Assembly: GCA_003028315.1 (NCBI GenBank)
Contig: CP028150.1
Location: 248,001-312,000, forward strand
Source: Neisseria mucosa
GTDB taxonomy: Bacteria; Pseudomonadota; Gammaproteobacteria; Burkholderiales; Neisseriaceae
Direction of reading: 5' to 3'
DNA length: 64,000 bases
Below are positions 46,489 to 54,938 of this stretch, in pieces. A program made the position numbers and the translations under genes. Positions within the stretch are counted from its first letter, which is position 1. Every line of letters starts with the position of its first letter. The notes beneath the pieces were generated by a model that worked only from the letters and a program-made list of their open reading frames with translations, was not told the DNA's origin and ran no database searches.

Positions 46489-47088
46489 TTGTACGCCAGC
46501 CGCCGTTTGCTATGCACTCAAACAGATGGGGATGACGCGCAAAAAAAGACCACCACTTACAAAGAACAAGACCCGGCCAAAGTAACGCATTATTTGACAC
46601 AGCTGGCCGAATTTTCCGACTACCAACGTGTTTATTTGGATGAAACAGGATTTGACCGCTACCTGTTCCGTCCCTATGCCCGCAGCCTAAAAGGGCAAAT
46701 AGTAAAAGCGCAGATAAGTGGAAAAAGATACCGACGCTTATCTCTGGTGTCCGCACAAGTCGGCAACCGGCTGATTGCTCCGATGGTTTATCAAAATACG
46801 ATGACCGGAGTCTTTTTTGAAGCGTGGTTTCAGCAATGCCTACTGCCCGCATTGACTCAAAAATCGGTGATTATTTTAGATAATGCACGATTTCACCGTA
46901 TGGGTGTCTTACGGGAAATGGCGAAAAAATGGGGACATAAGGTATTGCCTCTTGCACCTTATTCACCTGAGCTCAATCCGATTGAGAAGGTGTGGGCGAA
47001 TATTAAGCGGTATCTGCGAACCGTATTGTCTGATTACGCCCGATTTGACGATGCGCTACTGTCCTATTTTGATTTTAATTTGCTATAA
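46489..47088 (+). CDS. IS630 transposase DDE part (orfB)
   Basis: The catalytic DDE_3 domain: FSDYQRVYLDETGFDR (first Asp), IILDNARFHR (second), SPELNPIEKVWANIKRYLR (Glu). It is in the -1 frame relative to orfA after the A7 run; the residues preceding DAQKK are not native. The stop at 47086-47088 coincides with the element's right end. Confidence 0.82.
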   Translation: MYASRRLLCTQTDGDDAQKKTTTYKEQDPAKVTHYLTQLAEFSDYQRVYLDETGFDRYLFRPYARSLKGQIVKAQISGKRYRRLSLVSAQVGNRLIAPMVYQNTMTGVFFEAWFQQCLLPALTQKSVIILDNARFHRMGVLREMAKKWGHKVLPLAPYSPELNPIEKVWANIKRYLRTVLSDYARFDDALLSYFDFNLL

Positions 47089-47148
47089 AATAAATTTTAC
47101 TTGCTAAGTCAATATGCTAATATTTCTGTCTGTTTCAGGAGATATATG

Positions 47149-48021
47149 ATGATTATTGTGATGGGTAAGAATGCTTCTCAGGAGTCGGTAGAGGGGGTAA
47201 TCGGGTTTATTCGTAATAAGGGGTTGAAAGAGCATATCTCTCGGGGGGAAGAGCGGACGATTATCGGTGCGGTTGGTGATGAGCGGGTGTTCCGTCCAAA
47301 TGAATTGGAACGTCTGCCTGATGTGGAACGCGTTGTCCGGGTATTGAACGATTGGAAAATTATCAGCCGAGAGGCGGACGAGGAAGACGGCAGGATTGTT
47401 GTACGGGGTGTGATATTCGGCGGAGTGAAGCGGTTGGATATTACTGCCGATACGGATAGGGCGGAAGAGGCGGATGCAGTATTTGTCGATCCGTTTTACC
47501 TTCCTGCACGCCCTTATGAAAAAGTGGACGAGCAGCGTGAAAACTTACGGGTTCGGGCGATTGTTCAGGAAATTTCTGATTTGCAGAAAACAGGCAAGCC
47601 CGTCATTGTCCGTATCCGTGATGTGCGCCAGATAGATGAGGCCTTGTCTGCCGGAGCGGATATTTTGTATTTGGGCGGCAGTATGATGAACAATCGGACG
47701 CTTTTGGATGAGGTAGGTCGTCTGAATACGCCGGTAGTGTTGTGTAAAGACAAGCATCATCGCGTTGATGATTGGCTGATGGCGGCAGAACATATCGCTT
47801 TGCGCGGCAACAGCCACATTGTGCTCGGTGAAGCTGGGACACTCAGTTTTGAGCCGGAACATGCCTACCGTTTGGATGTCGATGCCATCGTTCGGGTTAG
47901 GAAAGTGTGCCGTCTTCCGGTTATCGCCAATATTACCCGTCTGTGGCACAATGATATGCCTCAGGAAATATTGTATCGTTTGGCAGCGGCAGCAGGTGTG
48001 AACGGGATTATCAGCGGCTAG
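47149..48021 (+). CDS. DAHP-synthase-like protein lacking catalytic motifs
   Basis: A 290-residue protein with the ferredoxin-like/ACT N-terminal domain of type I-beta DAHP synthases (MIIVMGKNASQESVEGVIGFI, ERTIIGAVGD) followed by a TIM-barrel. The barrel aligns with the enzyme (ADILYLGGSMMNNRTLLDEVGRLNTPVVLCKDKHHRVDDWLMAAEHI), yet the substrate and metal motifs are changed: GPC becomes VDPF, KPRTSP is missing, CERG-RTFE reads GEAGTLSFE and DPSHP reads ANITRLW. The barrel is also shorter than usual. It probably has another role or is decaying. AGGAG precedes the start; 47146 is an alternative. It lies just beyond the IS630 element. Confidence 0.78.
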   Translation: MIIVMGKNASQESVEGVIGFIRNKGLKEHISRGEERTIIGAVGDERVFRPNELERLPDVERVVRVLNDWKIISREADEEDGRIVVRGVIFGGVKRLDITADTDRAEEADAVFVDPFYLPARPYEKVDEQRENLRVRAIVQEISDLQKTGKPVIVRIRDVRQIDEALSAGADILYLGGSMMNNRTLLDEVGRLNTPVVLCKDKHHRVDDWLMAAEHIALRGNSHIVLGEAGTLSFEPEHAYRLDVDAIVRVRKVCRLPVIANITRLWHNDMPQEILYRLAAAAGVNGIISG

Positions 48022-48067
48022 GAGATATATCCGGTAGTAGGGAATATGGTGATTGACTTGAAAACAA

Positions 48068-48102
48068 AAAAAACAGAACAGCGAAAACTGTTCTGTTTTT
48101 TG
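48068..48102 (+). terminator. Intrinsic terminator after the DAHP-like gene
   Basis: AAAACAGAACAG and CTGTTCTGTTTTTT form a strong non-DUS hairpin. A tail-to-tail DUS pair follows at 48102-48150. Confidence 0.9.
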
Positions 48103-48164
48103 TTTTCAGACGACCTCACGGGTTTAGCCTCTGAGGGGTCGTCTGAAACGGTTTTACCTACCCA

Positions 48165-50750
48165 TTAAACATTCACGGTTTCGGCTACTTCGTTGTAGCT
48201 GTCAATTTCGTTGAAGTTCATGTAGCGGTAGATTTGGTCGCCCTGTTCGTTGATGATGCCGATGTTGGCTTGGTATTCTTCAACGGTCGGGATTTTGCCC
48301 AGTTTGGAGCAAATCGCCGCCAACTCTGCCGAGCCGAGATAAACGAAGGTGTTTTTACCCAGGCGGTTCGGGAAGTTTCGGGTAGAAGTGGACATGACAG
48401 TTGCACCTTCGTGTACTTGGGCTTGGTTACCCATACACAGCGAACAACCCGGCATTTCCATACGCGCGCCGGCGCGGCCGAGTACGCCGTAGTGGCCTTC
48501 GTCAGACAACTCTTTCGCATCCATTTTGGTTGGCGGCGCCATCCACAGGCGGACGGGGATGTCGGACTTGCCTTCCAAGAGTTTGGAGGCGGCGCGAAAG
48601 TGGCCGATGTTGGTCATGCACGAACCGATGAACACTTCGTCGATTTTGGTGCCGGAACGTTCGGACATGAAGCATACGTCGTCCGGGTCGTTCGGGCAGG
48701 CGATAATCGGCTCTTTGATGTCGTCCATGTTGATTTCAATCACGGCGGCGTATTCGGCATCTTTATCCGCTTCGAGCAGCTCCGGATTCGCCAGCCATTT
48801 TTCCATTGCTTTGATACGGCGTTCCAAAGTACGCGGGTCTTGATAGCCGTCGGCAATCATGTTTTTCATCAACACGACGTTGGATTTCATGTACTCGATA
48901 ATCGGCTCTTTGTTGAGCTTCACGGTACAGCCGGCGGCGGAGCGTTCGGCGGATGCGTCGGTCAATTCAAAGGCTTGCTCCACTTTCAAATCAGGCAGAC
49001 CTTCGATTTCGAGGATGCGGCCAGAGAAGATGTTTTTCTTACCGGCTTTGGCCACGGTCAGCAAACCTTGCTTAATCGCGTAAAGCGGAATCGCGTTCAC
49101 CAAATCGCGCAGGGTGACGCCCGGTTGCAGTTTGCCGCTGAAGCGTACCAATACGGATTCAGGCATATCGAGCGGCATCACGCCGGTGGCTGCTGCGAAA
49201 GCAACCAAGCCGGAGCCGGCAGGGAAGGAAATACCGATAGGGAAACGGGTGTGGCTGTCGCCGCCGGTGCCGACGGTATCGGGCAGCAGCAGGCGGTTGA
49301 GCCATGAGTGGATCACGCCGTCGCCCGGACGCAGAGATACGCCGCCACGGGTAGAAATAAAGGCGGGCAGTTCTTTATGGGTTCTGACATCGACAGGTTT
49401 CGGATAAGCAGCGGTGTGACAGAAAGACTGCATCACCATATCGGCGGAGAAGCCCAAACAAGCCAAGTCTTTCAACTCGTCGCGGGTCATCGGGCCGGTA
49501 GTGTCTTGCGAGCCGACCGTCGTCATGCGCGGTTCGCAATAAGTACCCGGACGTACGCCTTGTCCTTCGGGCAGACCGCAGGCGCGACCGACCATTTTTT
49601 GCGCCAACGTGAAACCGGCTTTGCTTTCGGCAGGCGCTTGAGGCAGACGGAATTCGGTGGAAGCAGGCAGTTTCAGGGCTTCGCGCGCTTTGGCGGTCAG
49701 ACCGCGGCCGATAATCAGGTTGATACGGCCGCCCGCTTGCACTTCGTCCAGCAATACTTGAGATTTCAGGCTGAATTCGGCAACGGTTTCGCCGTTTTTC
49801 ACGATTTTGCCTTCATAAGGCAGGATATCGACGACATCGCCCATTTTCAGCGCGGAAACATCGACTTCAATCGGCAGCGCGCCGGAGTCTTCTTGAGTAT
49901 TGAAGAAAATCGGCGCGATTTTTCCGCCCAAACATACGCCACCGAAGCGTTTGTTCGGCACAAACGGAATGTCTTCGCCGGTATGCCAAATCACAGAGTT
50001 GGTCGCGGATTTGCGTGAAGAACCGGTACCGACCACGTCGCCGACATAGGCAACGGGGTGGCCTTTGGCTTTGAGTTCTTCCAACAATTTAATCGGACCG
50101 ACTTCGCCCGGTTTGTCGGGCGTGATGCCGTCGCGCGGGTTTTTCAGCATCGCCAGCGCGTGCAGCGGAATATCGGGACGACTCCATGCGTCGGGAGCGG
50201 GAGAGAGGTCGTCTGTATTGGTTTCGCCGTCAACTTTGAAGACGGTAACGGTGATTTTTTCGGGAACTTTGGCGCGTGAAGTGAACCATTCGGCATCCGC
50301 CCAAGATTGCAAAACTTCCTGCGCGTATTTATTGCCTTTTTCGGCCTTTTCCTGAACGTCGTGGAAAGAATCGAACATCAGAAGCGTATGTTTCAAACCT
50401 TTGGCAGCGATGGGCGCGAGTTTGTCGTTATCCAAGAGTTCGATTAAGGCGTGAATGTTGTAACCGCCGAGCATCGTACCTAAAAGTTCGGTCGCATATT
50501 CGGGGGAAATCAGCGGGCTGGATACGCTGCCTTCGGCAACGGCAGCCAGGAATGAGGCTTTGACTTTGGCGGCATCGTCCACACCGGGCGGAACACGGTG
50601 GGCAAGCAGTTCGACCAAGAATTCGCCTTCGCCTGCGGGCGGGTTTTTCAGCAGCTCAACCAAATCGGCGGTTTGCTGCGCGTTCAAAGGGAGGGGTGGG
50701 ATACCGAGGGCGGCGCGCTCGGCGGCGGCTTTGCGATAGGCTTCTAACAT
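48165..50750 (-). CDS. acnB: Aconitate hydratase B
   Basis: Isomerises citrate to isocitrate in the TCA cycle; a bifunctional iron-sulfur enzyme that also yields 2-methylisocitrate activity in some bacteria. 861 residues, the normal AcnB length. HEAT-like N-terminus (MLEAYRKAAAERAALGIPPLPLNA), swivel domain (KIAPIFFNTQEDSGALPIE), then the aconitase core with cluster cysteine motifs (SCMTNIGHFRAA, GCSLCMGNQA) and SRNFPNR. It is upstream of icd in the pathway but not in an operon with it. An inverted repeat (50786-50802) lies in the upstream region. Confidence 0.96.
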   Translation of the reverse strand: MLEAYRKAAAERAALGIPPLPLNAQQTADLVELLKNPPAGEGEFLVELLAHRVPPGVDDAAKVKASFLAAVAEGSVSSPLISPEYATELLGTMLGGYNIHALIELLDNDKLAPIAAKGLKHTLLMFDSFHDVQEKAEKGNKYAQEVLQSWADAEWFTSRAKVPEKITVTVFKVDGETNTDDLSPAPDAWSRPDIPLHALAMLKNPRDGITPDKPGEVGPIKLLEELKAKGHPVAYVGDVVGTGSSRKSATNSVIWHTGEDIPFVPNKRFGGVCLGGKIAPIFFNTQEDSGALPIEVDVSALKMGDVVDILPYEGKIVKNGETVAEFSLKSQVLLDEVQAGGRINLIIGRGLTAKAREALKLPASTEFRLPQAPAESKAGFTLAQKMVGRACGLPEGQGVRPGTYCEPRMTTVGSQDTTGPMTRDELKDLACLGFSADMVMQSFCHTAAYPKPVDVRTHKELPAFISTRGGVSLRPGDGVIHSWLNRLLLPDTVGTGGDSHTRFPIGISFPAGSGLVAFAAATGVMPLDMPESVLVRFSGKLQPGVTLRDLVNAIPLYAIKQGLLTVAKAGKKNIFSGRILEIEGLPDLKVEQAFELTDASAERSAAGCTVKLNKEPIIEYMKSNVVLMKNMIADGYQDPRTLERRIKAMEKWLANPELLEADKDAEYAAVIEINMDDIKEPIIACPNDPDDVCFMSERSGTKIDEVFIGSCMTNIGHFRAASKLLEGKSDIPVRLWMAPPTKMDAKELSDEGHYGVLGRAGARMEMPGCSLCMGNQAQVHEGATVMSTSTRNFPNRLGKNTFVYLGSAELAAICSKLGKIPTVEEYQANIGIINEQGDQIYRYMNFNEIDSYNEVAETVNV

Positions 50751-50785
50751 CTCTTTGTTCCTTTTTTCTGTTTTTCTTCTATCCG

Positions 50786-50802
50786 TTGCAAATGATTTGC
50801 AA
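50786..50802 (-). promoter_or_regulatory. Palindromic operator-like site before acnB
   Basis: TTGCAAATGATTTGCAA is a perfect 8-base inverted repeat with a single central base, 36 bases upstream of the acnB start. It is AT-rich and faintly Fur-box-like in layout, but the regulator is unknown. Confidence 0.45.
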
Positions 50803-50921
50803 TCAAAGAATTGTAAACAATCCTTTTAGGTATCATAGACCAGTTTGGCAAAAATTGGAATATTTATGTTATCGGATGTAATAGGTGTTTGCTATTGAAA
50901 CGAATTATCTTGAAAAATACG

Positions 50922-50959
50922 AAAAGGTCGTCTGAAAACAGGGTTTCAGACGACCTTTT
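50922..50959 (-). terminator. DUS-pair terminator after clpX
   Basis: AAAAGGTCGTCTGAAAACA pairs with TTTCAGACGACCTTTT, 31 bases past the clpX stop. Confidence 0.8.
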
Positions 50960-50989
50960 ATGTTTTATCGGAATGACCGGTTCGTTCTT

Positions 50990-52258
50990 TTATCGGGTGT
51001 TTGCCTGATATTCGCTTCCGTCTTCACGCAGGAGCTTGGGCTGTTCGCCTTTCTCAATGACGTTTTTACCGATGACAACTTTGGTCACGCCTTTCAAATC
51101 AGGCAGTTGATACATGGTATCCAACAGGCAACGTTCAACGATGGAGCGCAGGCCGCGCGCGCCGGTTTTGCGTTCCATTGCCTGACGGGCGATGCTGCGC
51201 AAGGCTTCTTCTTCAAATTCCAATTCGACATTTTCCATGCCGAACAGGGTTTGATATTGTTTCACCAAGGCATTTTTCGGCTTGGTCAAAATGTTGACCA
51301 ATGCGTCTTCGTCCAATTCCGCCAGCGTAGCGATAACGGGCAGACGGCCGATTAACTCGGGAATCAGACCGAATTTAATCAAGTCTTCAGGCTCAACGAT
51401 TTCAAACAATCCGGTAATGTCGGCATTTTCGTCCTTGCTGTGAACGGACGCGCCAAAACCGATACCGCCTTTTTCAGTACGCTGACGGATCACTTTTTCC
51501 AAGCCTGCAAACGCGCCGCCGCAGATAAACAGGATGTTCGTCGTATCGACGTTGATAAATTCCTGATTCGGATGTTTGCGGCCGCCTTGGGGCGGAACGC
51601 TGGCAACCGTACCTTCAATCAGTTTCAGCAAGGCTTGTTGCACGCCCTCGCCGGATACGTCGCGGGTAATCGACGGGTTGTCGCTTTTACGCGAGATTTT
51701 GTCGATTTCGTCGATATAAACGATGCCGCGCTGGGCTTTTTCGACATCAAAATCGCATTTGCCCAAAAGCTTGGTAATGATTTGTTCGACGTCTTCACCG
51801 ACATAACCCGCTTCAGTCAGCGTGGTCGCGTCCGCCATGACGAACGGTACGTCCAGTTTGCGCGCTAAAGACTGCGCCAACAGCGTTTTACCCGAACCGG
51901 TCGGACCGATAAGCAGGATGTTGGATTTCGACAATTCGACGTTGCCGTTGGCTTTGGGATGGCGCAGGCGTTTGTAATGGTTGTACACCGACACCGCCAA
52001 GGCTTTCTTGGCTTGTTCCTGACCGATAACGTGATCGTTGAGGTTGGCGACGATTTCGGCAGGCGTGGGCAGCTTGTTGTTCGGATGGGACGCATCCGTT
52101 GCAGATTTGTCTGCGGAGAGGTCGTCTGAACTTTGCAGCATCACGCCGCAAGTTTCTACACATTCGTTACAGATAAAAGCGTTTTCGCCTTCAATCAGGT
52201 TTTTGACTTCATGCTCGGATTTTCCGCAAAACGAGCAGGAGCGTTTTTCTTCAGTCAT
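50990..52258 (-). CDS. clpX: ATP-dependent Clp protease ATP-binding subunit ClpX
   Basis: The unfoldase partner of ClpP. 422 residues: an N-terminal zinc-binding domain (Cys8, 11, 30, 33; CSFCGKSEHEV, ICNECVETC), Walker A GPTGSGKT (118-125), Walker B YIDEIDKI, sensor and the IGF-like loop (LFGME). A DUS in the linker (52118-52132) encodes the residues SSDD. No ClpP gene is in the window; the gene appears solitary. Confidence 0.96.
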   Translation of the reverse strand: MTEEKRSCSFCGKSEHEVKNLIEGENAFICNECVETCGVMLQSSDDLSADKSATDASHPNNKLPTPAEIVANLNDHVIGQEQAKKALAVSVYNHYKRLRHPKANGNVELSKSNILLIGPTGSGKTLLAQSLARKLDVPFVMADATTLTEAGYVGEDVEQIITKLLGKCDFDVEKAQRGIVYIDEIDKISRKSDNPSITRDVSGEGVQQALLKLIEGTVASVPPQGGRKHPNQEFINVDTTNILFICGGAFAGLEKVIRQRTEKGGIGFGASVHSKDENADITGLFEIVEPEDLIKFGLIPELIGRLPVIATLAELDEDALVNILTKPKNALVKQYQTLFGMENVELEFEEEALRSIARQAMERKTGARGLRSIVERCLLDTMYQLPDLKGVTKVVIGKNVIEKGEQPKLLREDGSEYQANTR

Positions 52259-52578
52259 AATTTATCTTCTGTTTTCAAGCAATATCGGCAAACCGTCATC
52301 CGAATGCTGCGGGAACGGTTTTCGGCAAAGTCGGTAAGTATAATCAGTATCTTAAGGTTTATCAAATACCGTATGGCAAGCTGTTGGGCGTAAGGTTTTC
52401 AGACGACCCTCCGACGCATGGCAACACGCCACAATTTCCCATCCTTAAGATGGTTTCCAATTTGGGAAAAAGATGCAAACAAACGCAAAAAAGCCATATT
52501 AAACTTTACATTTTGTTGTATTTTAAGCAAAATATCCCCTTTAATAATTCAATTGTCTTAAATTCTACTGGTTGAAGT
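52259..52578. other. clpX-pbpG intergenic region
   Basis: 320 bases with divergent leaders of clpX and pbpG. One DUS (TTTTCAGACGACC, 52396-52408) is present. The part near 52480-52560 is AT-rich and presumably carries the pbpG promoter. No other feature was seen. Confidence 0.55.
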
Positions 52579-53520
52579 ATGTCGGTTATGAAATTTTATA
52601 AAACACTGAGTGCAGCCTGTTTGGGTATGGCGTTGACTGTCGCCGCCGCCCCTGCCGCTGCAGACGATATGGACGTTTTGGGTCAATTTTTGGAGCAAAA
52701 TTTTCCAACCCAAAATGACCCGATGGAAGCTTTCGCATTAAGCCACGCACAAAAAATCGAGGCTCAGGCGATGATGGCGGGGCCGCTTTTGACATCGCAG
52801 GCTGCTTTGATTTTCAACAACAAAACAGGTGAAATCCTGTATCAGAAAAACGCAGATCGCGTGATGCCGATTGCGTCCATTTCCAAACTGATGAGCGCAA
52901 TGGTCGTTTTGGACGCACGGTTGGATATGAACGAGCCCATTACCATTACTGCCGATGAAATCGACCGCTTGAAGGGTACAGGCAGCCGCCTTGCAGTCGG
53001 CACAACACTGACGCGCGGCGAATTGCTGCACCTGAGCCTGATGAGCAGCGAAAACCGCGCAACCCACGCGCTGGGCCGCACCTATCCGGGCGGTATGTCG
53101 GCGTTTGTTGCTGCCATGAATGCCAAAGCGCAAAGTCTTGGCATGTATAGCAGCCGTTTCTACGAACCTACCGGCCTAAATTTCCAAAACGTATCAACCG
53201 CCAACGATTTAAACCGTATGGTCGCTGCGGCGAGCAAATATCCGCTCATCAGCAAAAACTCAACCTCCAACTACGGCTCGGTTTGGACGGCAAACGGCCG
53301 CCAAAACTATAAAAACTCCAACGCCCTCGTCCGCGAAGGCAGCTGGAACATCGAGCTTCAAAAAACCGGTTATATCCGCGAAGCAGGACGTTCGATGGTG
53401 GTTAAGGCAAACGTCCAAAACCAACCGATTACCATCGTATTGCTGAACTCGCCGACTTCGACAACCCGAGTCAACGACGCGCGTAAGATCGAATCTTGGA
53501 TGTTGCAGCGCCGCTCTTAA
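52579..53520 (+). CDS. pbpG: D-alanyl-D-alanine endopeptidase (PBP7/8-type)
   Basis: A 313-residue periplasmic serine peptidase that cuts peptidoglycan cross-links. The signal peptide is followed by the SxxK motif in ASISKLM, the SxN motif in SSENRATH and KTG in LQKTGYIREAG. The length and lack of a C-terminal membrane anchor match PBP7/8. It lies upstream of two envelope lipoprotein genes, an M48 protease and a DUF333 protein, on the same strand. Confidence 0.92.
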   Translation: MSVMKFYKTLSAACLGMALTVAAAPAAADDMDVLGQFLEQNFPTQNDPMEAFALSHAQKIEAQAMMAGPLLTSQAALIFNNKTGEILYQKNADRVMPIASISKLMSAMVVLDARLDMNEPITITADEIDRLKGTGSRLAVGTTLTRGELLHLSLMSSENRATHALGRTYPGGMSAFVAAMNAKAQSLGMYSSRFYEPTGLNFQNVSTANDLNRMVAAASKYPLISKNSTSNYGSVWTANGRQNYKNSNALVREGSWNIELQKTGYIREAGRSMVVKANVQNQPITIVLLNSPTSTTRVNDARKIESWMLQRRS

Positions 53521-53530
53521 AATATTTGTT

Positions 53531-53563
53531 ATGCCGTCTGAAAATCAGGCGGCATTTTATTTT
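53531..53563 (+). terminator. Terminator after pbpG with an ATGCCGTCTGAA-type DUS
   Basis: ATGCCGTCTGAAAATCAGGCGGCATTTTATTTT forms a hairpin (ATGCCGTCTGA with TCAGGCGGCAT). The 12-mer is the meningococcal/gonococcal dialect, otherwise absent from this window. Confidence 0.75.
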
Positions 53564-53642
53564 ACGGTCAGTGGGTGAAAACGGAAGGCGTTTTGTACGG
53601 TTTTGATTTCAATCTTTTGTCAGGCATCAAGGAATTTTTGAA

Positions 53643-54428
53643 ATGAATAAAATCAATAAAATGAATAAAATCAGTAAAAAGTACGGATTATGGTTCGGGG
53701 TTGCGGCGTTGGCGGGCTGTACTTCCGTCGCCGATATGGTGGGATACGATACGGCTGCTTTGAATGAGGGAGCCGAGCGAAACTATACGCAGGTTGTACA
53801 AAAAGCGCGCAGCCAGAATGCGCTGGATGTCAGCTCTCCGACGGCGCAGCGTGTTCATCGGGTGTTTTCCCGACTGGTTCCGTATGCCAACCGCGCCAAC
53901 CGTACCGGCATACCTTTTAATTGGCAGATGAATGTTATCCGCAGCAACGAGTTGAATGCTTGGGCGATGCCGGGCGGAAAAATGGCGGTATATACCGGCA
54001 TGGTCGAACGTTTGCAACTGACGGATGATGAAATCGCCGCAGTCATCGGGCATGAAATGACGCATGCGCTGCTCGAACACAGCAAAAAAGCCATCGGAGG
54101 TCAGGTATTGACCGGCTTGGGTGGTTCTATTTTGGCAGGTGCCGTCGGTTTGGACGGGAATTTGGTCGGCGTCGGAACAGATTTATTGGCAACCAAACCT
54201 TTTTCGCGTCATCAGGAAAGTGAGGCAGATGCGGGAGGCGTCCGCCTGATGGCTCAGGCAGGTTACAATCCGCAGGCGGCAATCAGCGTATGGGAAAAAA
54301 TGAATAAGGCGCAAGGCGGCAGTCAGGTAGCCATCTTGTCAACCCATCCCGCCAACAATACCCGTATCGAAGCAATACGAAGGATGTTGCCGGAAGTTAT
54401 GCCCATTTATCACCAAAATAAACGCTGA
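53643..54428 (+). CDS. M48-family metalloprotease, lipoprotein
   Basis: A 261-residue predicted lipoprotein: signal ends ALAGC with lipidated Cys26. The zinc site is HEMTH (His137, Glu138, His141), and the third ligand is in ESEAD about 60 residues later. This resembles LoiP/YcaL periplasmic proteases that survey outer-membrane proteins. A repeated MNKI at the N-terminus comes from a duplicated ATGAATAAAATC, so the true start may be the second Met (53661). Confidence 0.88.
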   Translation: MNKINKMNKISKKYGLWFGVAALAGCTSVADMVGYDTAALNEGAERNYTQVVQKARSQNALDVSSPTAQRVHRVFSRLVPYANRANRTGIPFNWQMNVIRSNELNAWAMPGGKMAVYTGMVERLQLTDDEIAAVIGHEMTHALLEHSKKAIGGQVLTGLGGSILAGAVGLDGNLVGVGTDLLATKPFSRHQESEADAGGVRLMAQAGYNPQAAISVWEKMNKAQGGSQVAILSTHPANNTRIEAIRRMLPEVMPIYHQNKR

Positions 54429-54525
54429 TATTTTGTGTTGATGGATATTTTCAAACTGTTTTAGAGGTCGTCTGAAAACCGAGTATCCAATTAATAGAGA
54501 TATTTGGATAGTAAAAGGAAAACAT

Positions 54526-54765
54526 GTGATTAAGCCGATTATTTTAAGCCTCGCGGCTGTAACTACTTTGGCAGCTTGCAATACTCTTGAGAAAGAAAGT
54601 GTACCGATGACTGGTATGCCCAATCCGGCTTCAGAATTTTGCGTGAAGCAGGGCGGTAAGTTGGAAATCAAAAAAGACAAGGATGGCGGAGAGTATGGAA
54701 TGTGCCATCTGCCTGACGGTACCGTTGTGGAAGAGTGGGCGTATTTCCGTCAACACAACAAATAA
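54526..54765 (+). CDS. DUF333 lipoprotein
   Basis: A 79-residue small lipoprotein starting at GTG; the preceding ATG at 54524 is immediately followed by TGA and cannot be used. AAGGAAAAC supplies the RBS. The lipobox is LAAC. The mature part contains the DUF333 motif ASEFCVKQGGKLEIKKDKDGGEYGMCHLPDGTVVEEWAYFR, which includes proteins labelled putative hemolysins without real support. A DUS lies between it and the M48 gene (54463-54480). Confidence 0.8.
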   Translation: MIKPIILSLAAVTTLAACNTLEKESVPMTGMPNPASEFCVKQGGKLEIKKDKDGGEYGMCHLPDGTVVEEWAYFRQHNK

Positions 54766-54777
54766 GCAGCAAGAGTT

Positions 54778-54816
54778 AAAAAGGTCGTCTGAAACATATG
54801 TTCAGACGACCTTTTT
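54778..54816 (+). terminator. DUS-pair terminator after DUF333 gene
   Basis: AAAAAGGTCGTCTGAAAC and GTTCAGACGACCTTTTT form a hairpin, 13 bases after the stop. Confidence 0.82.
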
Positions 54817-54868
54817 ATATGCGGAGATCTTTGCAATAAGATGAGTTGAGACCTTTGAGAATATATTG

Positions 54869-54903
54869 AAAAAGCCGGCAAACATTATGTTTGTCGGCTT
54901 TTT
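54869..54903 (-). terminator. Terminator after the TonB-dependent receptor gene
   Basis: AAAGCCGGCAAACA and TGTTTGTCGGCTTTTT form a non-DUS stem in the convergent gap. Sequences like the IS1106 ends (GAGATCTTTGCAATAAG, 54825) lie between it and the DUS terminator. Confidence 0.75.
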
Positions 54904-54938
54904 AGTCAGCACAGTATTAAGAATGCTGATGGTTGGAT

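Larger units (their letters stand above)
45390..46585 (+). pseudogene. IS630 transposase N-terminal part (orfA), split by an insertion
   Basis: Codons from 45390 give MAYSADLRNKALNYYEQCKN and a helix-turn-helix (ISQTAATFNLSRNTLYLWI). At 45555 the frame is broken by the IS5-family element. Joining 45555 to 46401 with a single TAA restores the frame to LNAVKLDRQKLAQYVEQ and HEIAKHFDCTPAAVCYALKQMG, stopping at 46583-46585. A7 at 46541-46547 allows -1 slippage into orfB. Confidence 0.8.
45338..47087 (+). mobile_element. IS630-family element, interrupted by an IS5-family element
   Basis: Ends TATAGTCAATTAAAAACAAA at left and, inverted, TATAGCAAATTAAAATCAAA at right. TA at the borders fits the TA target of IS630. 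Without the inserted 842-base element and its 3-base duplication it would be about 905 bases. It carries orfA and the DDE-bearing orfB. Confidence 0.82.

Noticed and set aside
48234..49307. 357-codon open frame antisense to acnB
   Set aside because: Lies wholly within acnB, no RBS, no recognisable motif.
54825..54860. Second MITE-like element near the DUF333 terminator
   Set aside because: Two short IS-end-like words (GAGATCTTTGCAA, GAGACCTTTGAGA) occur but in the same direction and without internal homology; too little to call.
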